Assembly (NCBI RefSeq): GCF_014696135.1
Contig: NZ_JACJPP010000011.1
Location: forward strand, 248,001 to 312,000
Length of the DNA: 64,000 nt
Source of the DNA: Nodosilinea sp. FACHB-141
GTDB taxonomy: Bacteria > Cyanobacteriota > Cyanobacteriia > Phormidesmidales > Phormidesmidaceae
Reading direction: 5' to 3'
Part shown: positions 19,001 to 27,829 of the stretch, in pieces
Numbering within the stretch: position 1 is the stretch's first letter
Layout of the letters: every line of letters starts with the position of its first letter
The notes under the pieces: model-generated
Seen by the model: only the letters and a program-made list of their open reading frames with translations
Databases searched by the model: none
Told to the model about the DNA's origin: nothing
Program-made: the position numbers and the translations under genes

Positions 19001-20063
19001 TGTATGAAGCCTCATCTCTGACGGGTTGGGCGGTGGTGAACACTTGCTCAACCTGTCGCTGAAGTTTGGCCGCTAACGTTTTGGGGTAGTTGAGGTCAAA
19101 GAAGTTTTTCCCGACAACATCTTCTAATGACAATCCCCACAGGTCGAGCAGGGGTTGGTTGGCAAACACAAAGCGGCCCTGGCGATCGAAGAGATAGACA
19201 AAATCGCTGATGGCCGACAGCATGGCGTCGAAAACGTGCGATTGCTCAACTAGATCGTCGTTGCTGTTGTCGAGAGCAGCCTCAGACTGTTTGAGCGCGC
19301 TGATGTCAACGGCGGTGCCGTAGCTCACCTGCTGCTCAGCGTCCAGCTGACAGCGCCAGCGCAGCCAACGATAGGTGCCATCGCGATGGCGATAGCGGTT
19401 TTCAAATGCCAAAATTTCGCCGCCAGAGAGCAGGGTGTCTGCCGCTGCGATCGAGGGGGCGACATCGTCTGGATGGATAAAGTCAAGCCAGGGGCGGGCG
19501 GTCATTTCGGCGGTCGTCCAGCCCAGCACCTGTTCAAAGGTGGGGCTCACCCAGCGAAAATAGCCGTCATAGCCGGCGATCGCCTGCAAATCTGACCCCA
19601 CGGCAAGAAACCGCTCTCGATCCTGCAGTCTGGGGTAGGTGACTGGGTGGGTGCAGGGCATCACCGCATCGAGAGCCCGCTGAAGCTGATCGACGGTAAA
19701 CTCGCTGCGGCACAGATAGTCGATCGCCCCCAGTTTCATCGCATGTATGGCCACATTGGCATCGTTCTCGCCAATCACAATAATCGGTGGGCATTGGTGG
19801 TGCAGCTGAGCCCTGAGGTGTTGCACTAGCTCAAAACTGCGACTGTCGGGATGGTGAGACTCTAGAAGAATGCCATCGACTTGCTGAGTCTGACACAGGT
19901 CTAAGATCGGGCCGTCATACAGCTGAGCTACAACCTGATACGACAGTTCGCCATGCTGCTGCAAGAGCTGCTGATAGATATCGGCTCTGCCGTAAACCCG
20001 ATCTAGAACGAGAACGGTGCGCTGGTTGCAGGTTGGCCTCGTAGAGCCATTGAGGTTTGCCAT
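16050..20063 (-). CDS. Hybrid sensor histidine kinase with multiple PAS and a GAF domain
   Basis: A 1337-residue cytosolic hybrid kinase with no membrane segments. The order is: N-terminal receiver-like domain (about 15-135), four PAS/PAC units (about 150-655), GAF (about 665-810), a fifth PAS (about 820-955), HisKA with LSHELRSP (His near 971), HATPase with the N box NLLSNAVKF and GLGLGLSIVKYL (near 1147), and a C-terminal receiver with VCDIAMPDMDG (Asp near 1259). In the N-terminal receiver the expected phospho-Asp position reads ILLESHHPD, so Glu replaces Asp and it is probably a pseudo-receiver. No response regulator gene lies next to it. The ligand is unknown. Confidence 0.9.
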   Translation of the reverse strand: MANLNGSTRPTCNQRTVLVLDRVYGRADIYQQLLQQHGELSYQVVAQLYDGPILDLCQTQQVDGILLESHHPDSRSFELVQHLRAQLHHQCPPIIVIGENDANVAIHAMKLGAIDYLCRSEFTVDQLQRALDAVMPCTHPVTYPRLQDRERFLAVGSDLQAIAGYDGYFRWVSPTFEQVLGWTTAEMTARPWLDFIHPDDVAPSIAAADTLLSGGEILAFENRYRHRDGTYRWLRWRCQLDAEQQVSYGTAVDISALKQSEAALDNSNDDLVEQSHVFDAMLSAISDFVYLFDRQGRFVFANQPLLDLWGLSLEDVVGKNFFDLNYPKTLAAKLQRQVEQVFTTAQPVRDEASYTSPTGISGIYEHIFTPLSDPDGSVQAVVGSTRNITERQRTATALQESEERFRLMANTVPEVIWITDAAGRVEFVNQQWRNYTGADREPTTAVEALISCVHPDDVTMTLNTFNRALGSGSLFKTEHRIRSAAGFYHWFLIQAEPYRDPQTGRIVRWFGTLVDIHDRKLAEAALSASETKYRSLFNSMDEGFCILQMIFDEQERPIDYRYIETNPVFERQSGLANALGKTIRELVPNIEPFWFDIFGRVALTGEPMRFEDQAQSMGRWFDVNAFRVGAPHERKVAVLFQDITGAKEAEARLHRAAKLDAFRVTLADALRVLSDPLEVQATACHLIGEELNASRVYYYEYNEATLMGTVHNDYRQAGEPSLVGVYHFEDFSTVHTLLRTGHPLLLADVANTTMLTPAEQAQFKELGMAAVVSIPLVKDYQLVAVFSVGQSVPRDWTALEISLIHETAERTWAAVERAQAEARLSQSEAQFRLLVTASSDTLYKMSADWSEMYSIDGQALLTGTDRPNGSWLDTYIPQGDRPRVQEAIQQAIGDKRPFELEHQVLRPDGTVGWTVSRAVPLLNEHNEIVEWFGAASDVTERKQLLEREQTARENAERANRTKDEFLAILSHELRSPLNPILGWAKLLQTNQLDAEKTRRALSTIERNAKLQTQLIDDLLDVAKILQGKLEISDIAINLASVIEASTDVVRTAVQAKAIVLHTTLADDCLVRGDSARLQQVIWNLLSNAVKFTPQGGQIELCLEAVNGCAQVTITDTGKGISREFLPQLFDSFRQEDVSITRQYGGLGLGLSIVKYLVEAHGGSIIADSPGEGQGSTFTLRLPLMTDAAVPPLEDAPLPTVIDLTGVRVLAVDDSQDSLDLITTVLSQYGAEVRGVASAHEVLPHLTNFEPDVLVCDIAMPDMDGYTLLQQIRHLPAEYGSRVPAIAVTAFAREEDRHRALANGFQQHMTKPIEPERLLLVVTELAMASRAAHSGLLE

Positions 20064-20456
20064 TATAGGGAGTGATGCCCCCGCCGCTCTAAGGTGTGAA
20101 GGTCTACTCCTAAATCGACGGCAAACGGCTTCTGAATACGCTCTGTAAGCTGCCCTAGGGTGTAAACGAGGTAGCCCGCTTCCGGCTGCAATTGAGAAGG
20201 GGAAGAGGGTGTCCGCGTTGACAGCATAGACTTCAGAATTTGGGGGGCTAGGTAGTTTTGTTCAAATCTTATCGGCTTTTCCCGATCGCGTTAATCCACC
20301 CGCAGACGGTACTTTAGAGCCTTTGCTTACCGCTAAAGAAGGATTGGGCTGGGATCGGGAGGTGCGTTGCTATTGAAGTTAGCTACTACCAGGACGGGAA
20401 TGCTAGCAAAATAGGATCATGGCAACCTAACCGGCGATCGCGCTGAGGAGCACCGA
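20064..20456. other. Divergent promoter region, no gene
   Basis: I see no gene. This gap separates the minus-strand histidine kinase from the plus-strand lipoprotein gene and must hold both promoters. GAGGAG at 20444-20449 is the ribosome binding site of the lipoprotein. Confidence 0.5.
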
Positions 20457-21086
20457 GTGAGACAACTTAACGCCCAAAGCATAATGGCAGCTTTGGTGAT
20501 AATTGCGATCGCCAGTTGCAATACGCCGCCAACCCCTACCCCCGAAGCATCATCTCCGACCCCAGCCGAGTCGGGCGCTGCCGCTGACCCTAATAGTGAG
20601 AGCAACCTGCCTGCAGACGAGGTGATTCTGCAAACCGTTTACGACCAAGTCGAAAGCCTCGACCTCTGCAACGGGTTTTATCAGCCCGAGGTTGCCCAGG
20701 CAGAGTCGCGGGTCTATCGGGTAGATGACCGTGCCCTAGTGGAGCTGGTCTGTGCCAACGCCGCCTACCAGTCGGTCTACGCCTACGTGGCCTACCAGCC
20801 CGATGGCTCGTGGCAGCCGCTGTCGCTCGACGTGTTTTATCCCGATGAAACCGGGCAGTTTGTGCGCGCTAGCGAGGGCACTGTAGGCGGCCTGACCACC
20901 TTTGACCCTGATCAAGAGCTACTGACGGTATTTAGCAAGGCGCGGGGCATTGGTGACTGCGGCTCGCTAGCCGACTACCGCTGGTCGGGGGGTGAGCTAG
21001 AGCTAGAAACCTTCCGCTACCAGGAATGCAGCAACTCGCCCGGGGAGGTTGTCGAGCCCGCTGACTATCCCCAGATTTATCCCTAA
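20457..21086 (+). CDS. Lipoprotein with DUF1176-like C-terminus
   Basis: A 209-residue protein with a GTG start preceded by GAGGAG. An N-terminal lipoprotein signal ends IAIASC (Cys21). A Pro/Thr/Ser/Ala-rich linker (22-55) follows, then a folded domain. The C-terminal part has KARGIGDCGSLADYRW and FRYQECSN, matching the conserved Cys-containing end of DUF1176 proteins. It should be tethered to a membrane facing the periplasm. DUF1176 has no established role. The gene is likely separate from the ATPase pair that starts 91 bp downstream. Confidence 0.72.
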   Translation: MRQLNAQSIMAALVIIAIASCNTPPTPTPEASSPTPAESGAAADPNSESNLPADEVILQTVYDQVESLDLCNGFYQPEVAQAESRVYRVDDRALVELVCANAAYQSVYAYVAYQPDGSWQPLSLDVFYPDETGQFVRASEGTVGGLTTFDPDQELLTVFSKARGIGDCGSLADYRWSGGELELETFRYQECSNSPGEVVEPADYPQIYP

Positions 21087-21177
21087 ACCCATTCGGCACT
21101 AGCATAGGGTCGCTAAAGCTTTACCTTCGCCTGCCTGCCCTTGCGCTACCCTGAGGGCAACCTTACAGCCGTTGCCT

Positions 21178-22485
21178 ATGCTGGATCTACAGCAGTTTTA
21201 TGATGCCTGCGACCCCACCCAACCGCTGCGGGGCAAGCGCTACTACATCGACTTCTCCACCGTGCGCGGCGGCGACATTGTTCAAGAGCTAGAGCGCAAA
21301 ATTGCCCGCTTGGCTCGCAACCGTCCCACTACCCAGCTATTTACCGGCCACATCGGCTGCGGCAAGTCGACAGAACTCTTTCGCCTTCAAGACGCTCTGG
21401 TGCGGCGCAGCTACGAGGTGGTCTACTTTGAGTCAGACCGCGACTTAGAGATGGCCGATGTCGAAATCTCCGACATTCTGCTTAGCATTGCCCACAACAT
21501 CAGCGAGCACCTCGACAAACTTGGCATTGCTACCCGGCCCACCTACCTGCAAGGCCTGTTTCAAAACCTGGCCGACACCCTGCGCACCCCGATGGAAATC
21601 TCCGATGTGAGCTTTTCGGCAGGCATTGCCAGCATTACGGCCTCGGCCAAGCAGAGCCCCGACATGCGTAGCCAGCTCAGACAGTATCTGGAGCCGCGCA
21701 CCCGCAGCATTATTACCGCCATCAACGACGAGCTGCTCACCCCCGCCAACGATCGCCTCCAAGAGCAGGGCAAAAATCGCCTGGTGGTGATTATGGATAA
21801 TCTCGATCGCATCGACAGCGCCCCCCGCTCCCAGGGACGGCTTCAGTCAGAATACATTTTTGTGGATCGGGGTGAGCAGCTCAGGCAGCTCGACTGCCAC
21901 ATGGTCTACACCATTCCCCTAGAGCTGATGTTTTCGAATGACCTGGTGCGGCTATCGAATCGCTTTGGCACCAACCCCATGGTGCTGCCCATGGTGCCAA
22001 TGCAAGACCGCAAGGGCAACACCGACGAGGCGGGCATGGCGCTGCTGCGGCAGATGGTGCTGATTCGCGCCTTCCCTGATTTCAACGTGAACCAGCGCAT
22101 CGACGCGGTGGGCGAAGTCTTTGACGAGATGGCCACTCTCGATCGCCTCTGCCAAGTGAGCGGCGGCCACATGCGCAACCTAATTCGCCTGCTAGATGGC
22201 TGCCTGCGCAAGCAGGACCCACCCTTTTTGCGCGACACCCTAGAGGCGGTGATTCGCAACGAGCGCGACAGCCTGATGGGTCTAGTCAGCGACCACGAGT
22301 GGGATCTGCTGCTCCAAGCCGTCTCCCGGCAGGATGTGCAGGGCGATGAAGACTACAACATTTTGGTGCGCAGCCTGTTTTTATACGAGTACCGTGACGC
22401 CCAGGGCCGCTGGTTTGGCCCTAACCCCCTGCTGGCCGAGACCGATCGCTACCGCAGCTGGCTGGCCCAGCAGAGTCGACCATGA
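21178..22485 (+). CDS. P-loop ATPase, first gene of a coupled ATPase pair
   Basis: A 435-residue ATPase; ATG 21178 preferred over TTG 21172. Walker A is GHIGCGKST (about 57-65) and Walker B is LVVIMDNLD (about 201-209), where Asn replaces the usual acidic residue after Asp. The core resembles KAP/AAA-type NTPases. The C-terminal 130 residues look like a helical/winged-helix tail (SGGHMRNLIRLLDGCL). No nuclease or membrane domain is visible. It overlaps the next gene by 4 bp (ATGA), so the products are coupled. I do not recognise a named function. Confidence 0.75.
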   Translation: MLDLQQFYDACDPTQPLRGKRYYIDFSTVRGGDIVQELERKIARLARNRPTTQLFTGHIGCGKSTELFRLQDALVRRSYEVVYFESDRDLEMADVEISDILLSIAHNISEHLDKLGIATRPTYLQGLFQNLADTLRTPMEISDVSFSAGIASITASAKQSPDMRSQLRQYLEPRTRSIITAINDELLTPANDRLQEQGKNRLVVIMDNLDRIDSAPRSQGRLQSEYIFVDRGEQLRQLDCHMVYTIPLELMFSNDLVRLSNRFGTNPMVLPMVPMQDRKGNTDEAGMALLRQMVLIRAFPDFNVNQRIDAVGEVFDEMATLDRLCQVSGGHMRNLIRLLDGCLRKQDPPFLRDTLEAVIRNERDSLMGLVSDHEWDLLLQAVSRQDVQGDEDYNILVRSLFLYEYRDAQGRWFGPNPLLAETDRYRSWLAQQSRP

Positions 22486-25214
22486 GCGGGCTTCAGCGCC
22501 TGGGCACCAGTGACATTGTGGCCCACAACCGGGCAGCTCTGGCTGAGCTTAAGCGGGCAATCACCCTCAGGCCCAATCGCTTTTCGCTGGTGCTGGCTCG
22601 GTGTAACTACTCGCGCTTGCAGCGGCTGATGGTCGATCATTTGCAGACCTATACGCCTTTGGTGGAGCGATCGCTGCCTACCCACGTCACTACTCTGCTC
22701 CAGGCCTTGACCCTGCCCCTCGATTCCCCATTACCTTCGGCGCTGATGGTGACCGGCCTAGAGCAGCTGGAAAATGCTGCGGCGGTGTTTAAAGCCGCTA
22801 ACCTGGGACGCAACGCCTTTCCGCAGGCGCTGCCGTTTCCGGTGGTGCTGTGGGTGAGCGATCGCACTCTGGCCGTTCTCAACCGCCATGCTCCCGACTT
22901 TAAGAGCTTTGCCGCTGCCCCTATCCCCTTTGAATATCCCCCCGGTGAGCTGATCGACTCACTCCACGCCAGCGCTAACGACCTATTCGCCACCATGCTC
23001 TCATTGGGGGATAGCAGCCCCCACCCCGCCGAAGCTACTGACTTTCAACCGGGGTCGACCTTGCGCACAGAGCTAGAGTTTGCCCTGGCTGACATTGCCC
23101 AAACCCACGCCACCCTTGGCAGTGAGCTCAAGGCCAGCCTCGACTTTCTCAAGGGCCGCGACGCCTTTAGCCGCAGCGACCTCGACGTGGCCCGCTACCA
23201 CTTCGAGCAAAGCTTGAACTACTGGCAAAAATCCACTCGTGCCCACCCCCCTACCTCCCCACCCCTAACTCCGCCACCCCCTACTCCCCGCCAAAAACAA
23301 GCCGTCCTCCTCTTCTATCTGGGAGCGACCTGTCGCAGTCAGGCGATCTTGCAGCGAGTGGTCTACGATCGCATGCTGCACAAGGCCGAGAGCTACTTCA
23401 CCGCCTGCCTGCGCATTTTTCGCGACCTGGGGGAGCCCGACCTGGTGGGCAAATTTATTCACGCTCTGGCAGAGGTGCAGCAAAAACTGGGGGCCTGGAC
23501 CGCCCTGGCCCGCACTGCCCAAGAGGGGCTGACCCTGCACCGCCAAGACCCCATTCGCTTGGCGCGCAACCACGGCTACCTGGCGGAGGTGGCCCTGGCC
23601 CAGGGCGATGCCGCCACTGCCAAAACCAACGCCGAGCGGGCGCTGAATATCCTGGCGATCGCAGGGGCCGTCACCATCGGTTCCGCCAGCGAACCCGATA
23701 CCGATTCGTCTCGCTCTGCCCTAGCGATGGCTAATCAGTATCAGCGGGGTTGGTACCTCTTTCTGCTAGGGCGGGTCTACATTGCCCAGGTGCAGCCCGA
23801 GGCGGCCACTACCCTGCTCGAAGCGGCCTACACCTACACCGACCCCAACACCGATCTGCCCCTCTACCGCAGCATTCTGCAAACGCTGCAGCAGCAGTAC
23901 TACCAGCAAAAAAAATACCGCGCCGCCTTTGGGGTCAAGCTCAAGCAGCGCCAGGTCGACACCCGCTTTAAGCTGCGCGCCTTCATTGGGGCGAGCGAAA
24001 TTCAGCCCCAGGAGCCCCTGCGGGGGAGCGGCGAGGGCTCTTCCCAGGCGCTATTGGCCACCGAAATTCAGTCCTCGGGTCGCCAGGCCGATGTCGATGC
24101 CCTCACCGATCGCCTGGAACAGGCCCGCTACCCGCTGGTGATTATCCACGGGCCATCGGGAGTAGGCAAAAGCTCGATTCTCTACGCTGGGCTAATGCCC
24201 GCGTTGGCCAAGTCGTTTCCTGAGGGGCGATCGACTTTGGCAGTGCTGGTCAAGGGCTACCGCGACTGGCCCGACGAGGTCAACCAAGCTCTGGCCCGCG
24301 CCTTACAGCAGGTCAGCGAGACCGACGGCATTCCCCCGGCGGCCCCCATTGACCCCATTGACCTGAGCGATCGCCTCAAACGCTTCACCGAGCAGAGCTA
24401 TCGGCAAATCGTGCTGATTTTTGATCAGTTCGAAGAATTTTTCGTCGATGCCGTAGAGCTGACCCAGCGCCGCGACTTCTACGCCTTCTTGCTCGACTGC
24501 CTCAACACGCCCTACATCAAGGTGGTGCTGTCCCTGCGCGAAGACTACCTTCACCACCTACTCGAAATTGAGCGCGGCTTTGACCTCGATATTCTCAACA
24601 ACGACATTCTCAGCCGCGAATACCGCTACTACTTGGGCAATTTTAAGGCCACCGACGCCAAATTTTTAATTCGCCGCCTCACTGATGACGCCCACTTCTA
24701 CCTCGAAACCGCCCTGATCGACCAGCTGGTGGCTGACCTGTCGACCCCCATCGGCGAGGTGCGCCCGATCGAACTTCAGGTGGTGGGGGCTCAGCTCCAG
24801 CGCCAGGAGATTAATACCTTGGCGGAATATCTCGACCTGGGCAACTCTCCCAAAGAAACCCTGGTGCAAAATTTTTTGGGCACCGTCGTTGACGATTGCG
24901 GCGCTGAAAATGCCGATCTGGCTCGCCTGGTGCTCTACCTGCTCACCGATATCGATCGCGACAGTCGCCCCTATCGCCCCCAACGCAGTCGAGAAGACAT
25001 CGAAGAAGAGATCAAACTGCGCGGTGCCGTCTACCAGGCCGACCAGCTCGACCTGGTGCTAGATATTCTAGTGGGCTCGGGTCTGGTGTTTTTGCTGCCC
25101 GACATCCCCATCGATCGCTACCAGCTGGTGCATGACTATCTGGTCAGCTACGCTCGCCGAGAACCGCCTGCGCGTTTGCTCAGCAAGCTGCGGCGCAGCC
25201 GAGCTCTGGGGTAA
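22482..25214 (+). CDS. TPR and nSTAND1-type NTPase, second gene of the pair
   Basis: A 910-residue protein. Residues about 1-190 resemble a AAA/STAND ATPase core (ALMVTGLEQLENAAAVF, PFPVVLWVSDRTLAVL) but lack a Walker A. A proline-rich linker at about 254-268 is encoded by a C-rich repeat. Residues about 270-500 are TPR-like helices. Then comes an intact P loop GPSGVGKSS (about 556-564) and Walker B VLIFDQFEEFF (about 645-655), the hallmark of nSTAND1 ATPases. The C-terminus is a winged-helix-like region ending LVHDYLVSYARREPP. STAND proteins act as signal-triggered switches. No effector domain is present, so the effector may be its partner or elsewhere. Confidence 0.78.
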   Translation: MSGLQRLGTSDIVAHNRAALAELKRAITLRPNRFSLVLARCNYSRLQRLMVDHLQTYTPLVERSLPTHVTTLLQALTLPLDSPLPSALMVTGLEQLENAAAVFKAANLGRNAFPQALPFPVVLWVSDRTLAVLNRHAPDFKSFAAAPIPFEYPPGELIDSLHASANDLFATMLSLGDSSPHPAEATDFQPGSTLRTELEFALADIAQTHATLGSELKASLDFLKGRDAFSRSDLDVARYHFEQSLNYWQKSTRAHPPTSPPLTPPPPTPRQKQAVLLFYLGATCRSQAILQRVVYDRMLHKAESYFTACLRIFRDLGEPDLVGKFIHALAEVQQKLGAWTALARTAQEGLTLHRQDPIRLARNHGYLAEVALAQGDAATAKTNAERALNILAIAGAVTIGSASEPDTDSSRSALAMANQYQRGWYLFLLGRVYIAQVQPEAATTLLEAAYTYTDPNTDLPLYRSILQTLQQQYYQQKKYRAAFGVKLKQRQVDTRFKLRAFIGASEIQPQEPLRGSGEGSSQALLATEIQSSGRQADVDALTDRLEQARYPLVIIHGPSGVGKSSILYAGLMPALAKSFPEGRSTLAVLVKGYRDWPDEVNQALARALQQVSETDGIPPAAPIDPIDLSDRLKRFTEQSYRQIVLIFDQFEEFFVDAVELTQRRDFYAFLLDCLNTPYIKVVLSLREDYLHHLLEIERGFDLDILNNDILSREYRYYLGNFKATDAKFLIRRLTDDAHFYLETALIDQLVADLSTPIGEVRPIELQVVGAQLQRQEINTLAEYLDLGNSPKETLVQNFLGTVVDDCGAENADLARLVLYLLTDIDRDSRPYRPQRSREDIEEEIKLRGAVYQADQLDLVLDILVGSGLVFLLPDIPIDRYQLVHDYLVSYARREPPARLLSKLRRSRALG
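23241..23290 (+). repeat. C-rich repeat arm inside the STAND gene
   Basis: A run of CCACCCCCCTACCTCCCC type is read in frame as a proline-rich linker (PPTSPPLTPPPPTPR) between the N-terminal ATPase-like domain and the TPR region. Its composition matches the C-rich arms of the intergenic repeats elsewhere in the window. Confidence 0.55.
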
Positions 25215-25392
25215 CGCTGGGTGCTTAGCTTATCCCTAGTAAGCAGTAAGGGGAAGCCTGAATGTGTTTAAAGTCACCTGCCCAATGAAAATATCGCTCT
25301 TTTTTGGGGAATCATTGATTTGCATCTACCTTAAGGCGTACTCTAAATCTATTCCTTAAGAGGGATGCAAAGTCGCCCGATAGAGTTACCGT

Positions 25393-25674
25393 ATGAATGA
25401 CACCTGGCTTTCAGATTACGTTATCTACTCAGAACGAGCAGGACAAGGCTACGCCCGACGAGCCTGTCGCCCCCTAGAATCCCACATTAAAAAGATGCTG
25501 GGGCTGCCCATTAGCGAAGTCTCTATCCAAGCCGAAATCAAATATCTCAGCCTGGTTGCCGGTGGCGCGACCTGCGAGTGCCCGGCCTGTAAGCTCAGAG
25601 CCCCTGGCAGTGCCGGTATCTTCTGGTCCGTCACCCGCAAAGACGCCGTGGAAAAGGTCTCTGAGGTAGAGTAA
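25393..25674 (+). CDS. Hypothetical 93-residue protein with a Cys cluster
   Basis: I do not recognise this protein. It has an Arg-rich N-terminal half, a middle hydrophobic strand pair (EIKYLSLVAGG) and a CECPACK motif (about 61-67) that could bind zinc. There is no clear ribosome binding site before the ATG. It is followed by a strong hairpin at 25737-25770, as expected for a real transcription unit. Confidence rests mainly on codon use and context. Confidence 0.55.
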   Translation: MNDTWLSDYVIYSERAGQGYARRACRPLESHIKKMLGLPISEVSIQAEIKYLSLVAGGATCECPACKLRAPGSAGIFWSVTRKDAVEKVSEVE

Positions 25675-25736
25675 ATCAAACCTCTGCTAGGAAGCAAAAT
25701 TTCCTCAAAAATCTTGTTTCGCACTAGTTAATCCCC

Positions 25737-25770
25737 GATGCCCATTGTTCTGTAAAGAATAGTGGGCATC
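25737..25770. terminator. Long hairpin between convergent genes
   Basis: Fifteen bases at 25737-25751 pair with 25756-25770 (GATGCCCA with TGGGCATC, then inner pairs with two G-T wobbles) across loop GTAA. It lies between the 93-residue gene (plus) and cysC (minus). No T run is present on either side, so it may be a bidirectional attenuating hairpin rather than a classical terminator. Confidence 0.6.
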
Positions 25771-25875
25771 ACTGCTACAGCGGTAGAGTAACCGGCGCAT
25801 ACAGTCTGAGAGAGCGCCTACCATCGAATTGCCTAATCTGATGGCAGGCTAGGATGCCGTCACTGATAGCGTTGG

Positions 25876-26427
25876 CTAGGCCACCGCCGCTGCCGCCAGG
25901 TAGCCCATGGCTTCGAGCTTGTCGATCACCTGGGCCACGCTCTCTTCGACGGATTGTTGATCGGTGTGGCAGTGCACCTCGGGGTTGAGGGGCGCTTCGT
26001 AGGGGTCGTCAATGCCAGTAAATTGCTTGATTTCGCCAGCGCGGGCTTTTTTGTAGAGGCCTTTGACGTCGCGGTCTTCGCAGACGCTGAGGGGGGCATC
26101 GACAAACACTTCGACAAAGTCACCGATGCGATCGCGCACCGTATCCCGTGCCTCGCGGTAGGGCGAAATTGCCGACACCAGCACCACCACGCCGTTGCGG
26201 GTCAGTAGGTGCGACACAAAGCCAATGCGGCGAATGTTTTCATCGCGGTCTTCTTTGCTAAAGCCCAGGCCCTTGGTGAGGTTAGTGCGCACAACATCGC
26301 CGTCGAGCACCTCCAGCTGGCAACCCCGCTGGCGCAGTTCGGCCTCCAGAGCCCGAGCGATGGTCGATTTGCCCGACCCGCTCAACCCCGTAAACCAGAT
26401 CGTTACTCCACGCTGCGCTGTCGCCAT
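25876..26427 (-). CDS. cysC: Adenylylsulfate kinase
   Basis: A 183-residue APS kinase. It phosphorylates adenylylsulfate to PAPS in sulfate assimilation. P loop GLSGSGKST (about 15-23), then [29 protein letters not shown], the substrate-binding signature, and the [21 protein letters not shown] segment are all present. Length is normal for CysC. The BrkB-family gene lies just upstream on the same strand with a 37-bp gap, so they may share a transcript. Confidence 0.95.
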   Translation of the reverse strand: MATAQRGVTIWFTGLSGSGKSTIARALEAELRQRGCQLEVLDGDVVRTNLTKGLGFSKEDRDENIRRIGFVSHLLTRNGVVVLVSAISPYREARDTVRDRIGDFVEVFVDAPLSVCEDRDVKGLYKKARAGEIKQFTGIDDPYEAPLNPEVHCHTDQQSVEESVAQVIDKLEAMGYLAAAAVA

Positions 26428-26464
26428 TGGCCCATTCCGTAAACTGCTCTATAAATTAAACCAC

Positions 26465-27487
26465 TTACTGGCCCCCTACCTTGGCCGTGAGCTTTTTCTG
26501 CCCCTTGCGGCTGCCGAATTGGTGAGCGTAGACGTAGGTAAACTCGCCACCCAAAAAGAAAATTTGGCTGGTGAGGTAAATCCACAGCATGAGCACCATG
26601 ACCCCACCTACGACCCCGTAGGAGCGAAACTGACTGCCCAGGCTAATTACACTGTTACTGATCAGCTGCTGCAAAATTAGCCACAGAATGGAAGTGAGCA
26701 GTGCCCCCAGCCACACATCTCGCCAAGCTACACGGGTGCTAGGCAGAGTTTTATAGAGCACCATGACCACCAGCGTCAGCGTCACGAAAGAGATGCCTAG
26801 CCGCAGCCACGATAGCAGCTGTACCTGATCGATTGCCAGCACCGTCACCCACTCGTTCACCCCTTCCAAAATCTTGGTGATAGTGCCGATAGCAATGTTG
26901 GAAAGCAGCGACACAAAGATGAGGCTGGTGGCCCCAATCACCAGCAAAAACGCCAGAAATCGCCGCCATAAAAAGATAAACGCCACTTCTCCCATACCGT
27001 CAAAGCGGTGGTGGCTGGGCTTGGTGTGCCAAATTTTGTCAAAGGAGCGGCTGAGGGCCCCAAAAAAACCGCTGGAGGTAAACAACAAAATGCCAAAACC
27101 GACAATGCTGGCGCTAGTGCTGCCGTTGTGAAACTCTATGAGGGTGGCCTGCACTAGGGGAAAGGCGTCGGGGGGCAAGGCCTCTTGGGCGAAATGGAGC
27201 ACGGCGTTGTAGGCATCGGTGCTGGGGCCAATGAGAAAACCCACAATGCTCAACGACACCAAAATCATCGGGAACATCGAAAACAGGGCGTAGTAGGCGA
27301 GAGCGGCACCCATCTCAAGGCAGTCGTCTTGCTGCCACTTCATCAGGGTGCGGCCGATCAGCTTGGTCCACGCTGACTGCCCCACTCGATACTTAAAAAA
27401 ATCGAGCATAGCCGCGTTGTTGATCCATTGGTGTGCCAGTGACCATGCGCGTCGCCAATGCTCTAACCGCGCCAGTTGTCTCCTCAT
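26465..27487 (-). CDS. YihY/BrkB-family membrane protein
   Basis: A 340-residue inner membrane protein with six predicted membrane segments and the family motifs ALAYYALFSMFPMILV (about 63-78), TSSGFFGALSRSFDKIW and WRDVWLGALLTSILW. The family was once called RNase BN, which is incorrect; its true role is unknown, with transport suggested. The first 25 residues precede the usual start, so an internal Met (MLDFFKYRVG, residue 28) is an alternative. Cyanobacteria usually carry one or more copies. Confidence 0.88.
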   Translation of the reverse strand: MRRQLARLEHWRRAWSLAHQWINNAAMLDFFKYRVGQSAWTKLIGRTLMKWQQDDCLEMGAALAYYALFSMFPMILVSLSIVGFLIGPSTDAYNAVLHFAQEALPPDAFPLVQATLIEFHNGSTSASIVGFGILLFTSSGFFGALSRSFDKIWHTKPSHHRFDGMGEVAFIFLWRRFLAFLLVIGATSLIFVSLLSNIAIGTITKILEGVNEWVTVLAIDQVQLLSWLRLGISFVTLTLVVMVLYKTLPSTRVAWRDVWLGALLTSILWLILQQLISNSVISLGSQFRSYGVVGGVMVLMLWIYLTSQIFFLGGEFTYVYAHQFGSRKGQKKLTAKVGGQ

Positions 27488-27829
27488 TCTACTGACCCTA
27501 TTTGTTCGCTAGAGGGTTGTGCCAGCTACCTACAGTGGCACAAAACACAAAAAGTAGAGCACCAAAGGACAAAATTGCTCGGTTTTAGGGCAATTCTCTT
27601 TTAGAGAGGCGTCGCCAAGCCCCAAAACCACTAGGGTGTAGCTCTCAGCTCTCACAGCTCCATACTGTCAAATCCCTGCCGGGAAGGACGATCTACTGTG
27701 GCAGTTTTTACCAGTAGCTCAGGGCATCTACCGTTGACAAAAATGAGCTGCAAAATCTAGCCCCGCCGCACTCAGCTGCCAGGCGAGCTACAAAGACGTA
27801 TTTGCTTTCATGAATAGCTTTGACTGGCG
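27488..27829. other. Gap without a recognisable gene
   Basis: I see no gene. The right part is the 3' flank of the small 75-residue gene and the left part the promoter of the BrkB-family gene, both on the minus strand. Confidence 0.5.

Noticed and set aside
22482-25214. The second ATPase as a classic NLR-type defence protein
   Set aside because: It has a STAND ATPase and TPRs but no effector domain, so a defence role is not shown by sequence.
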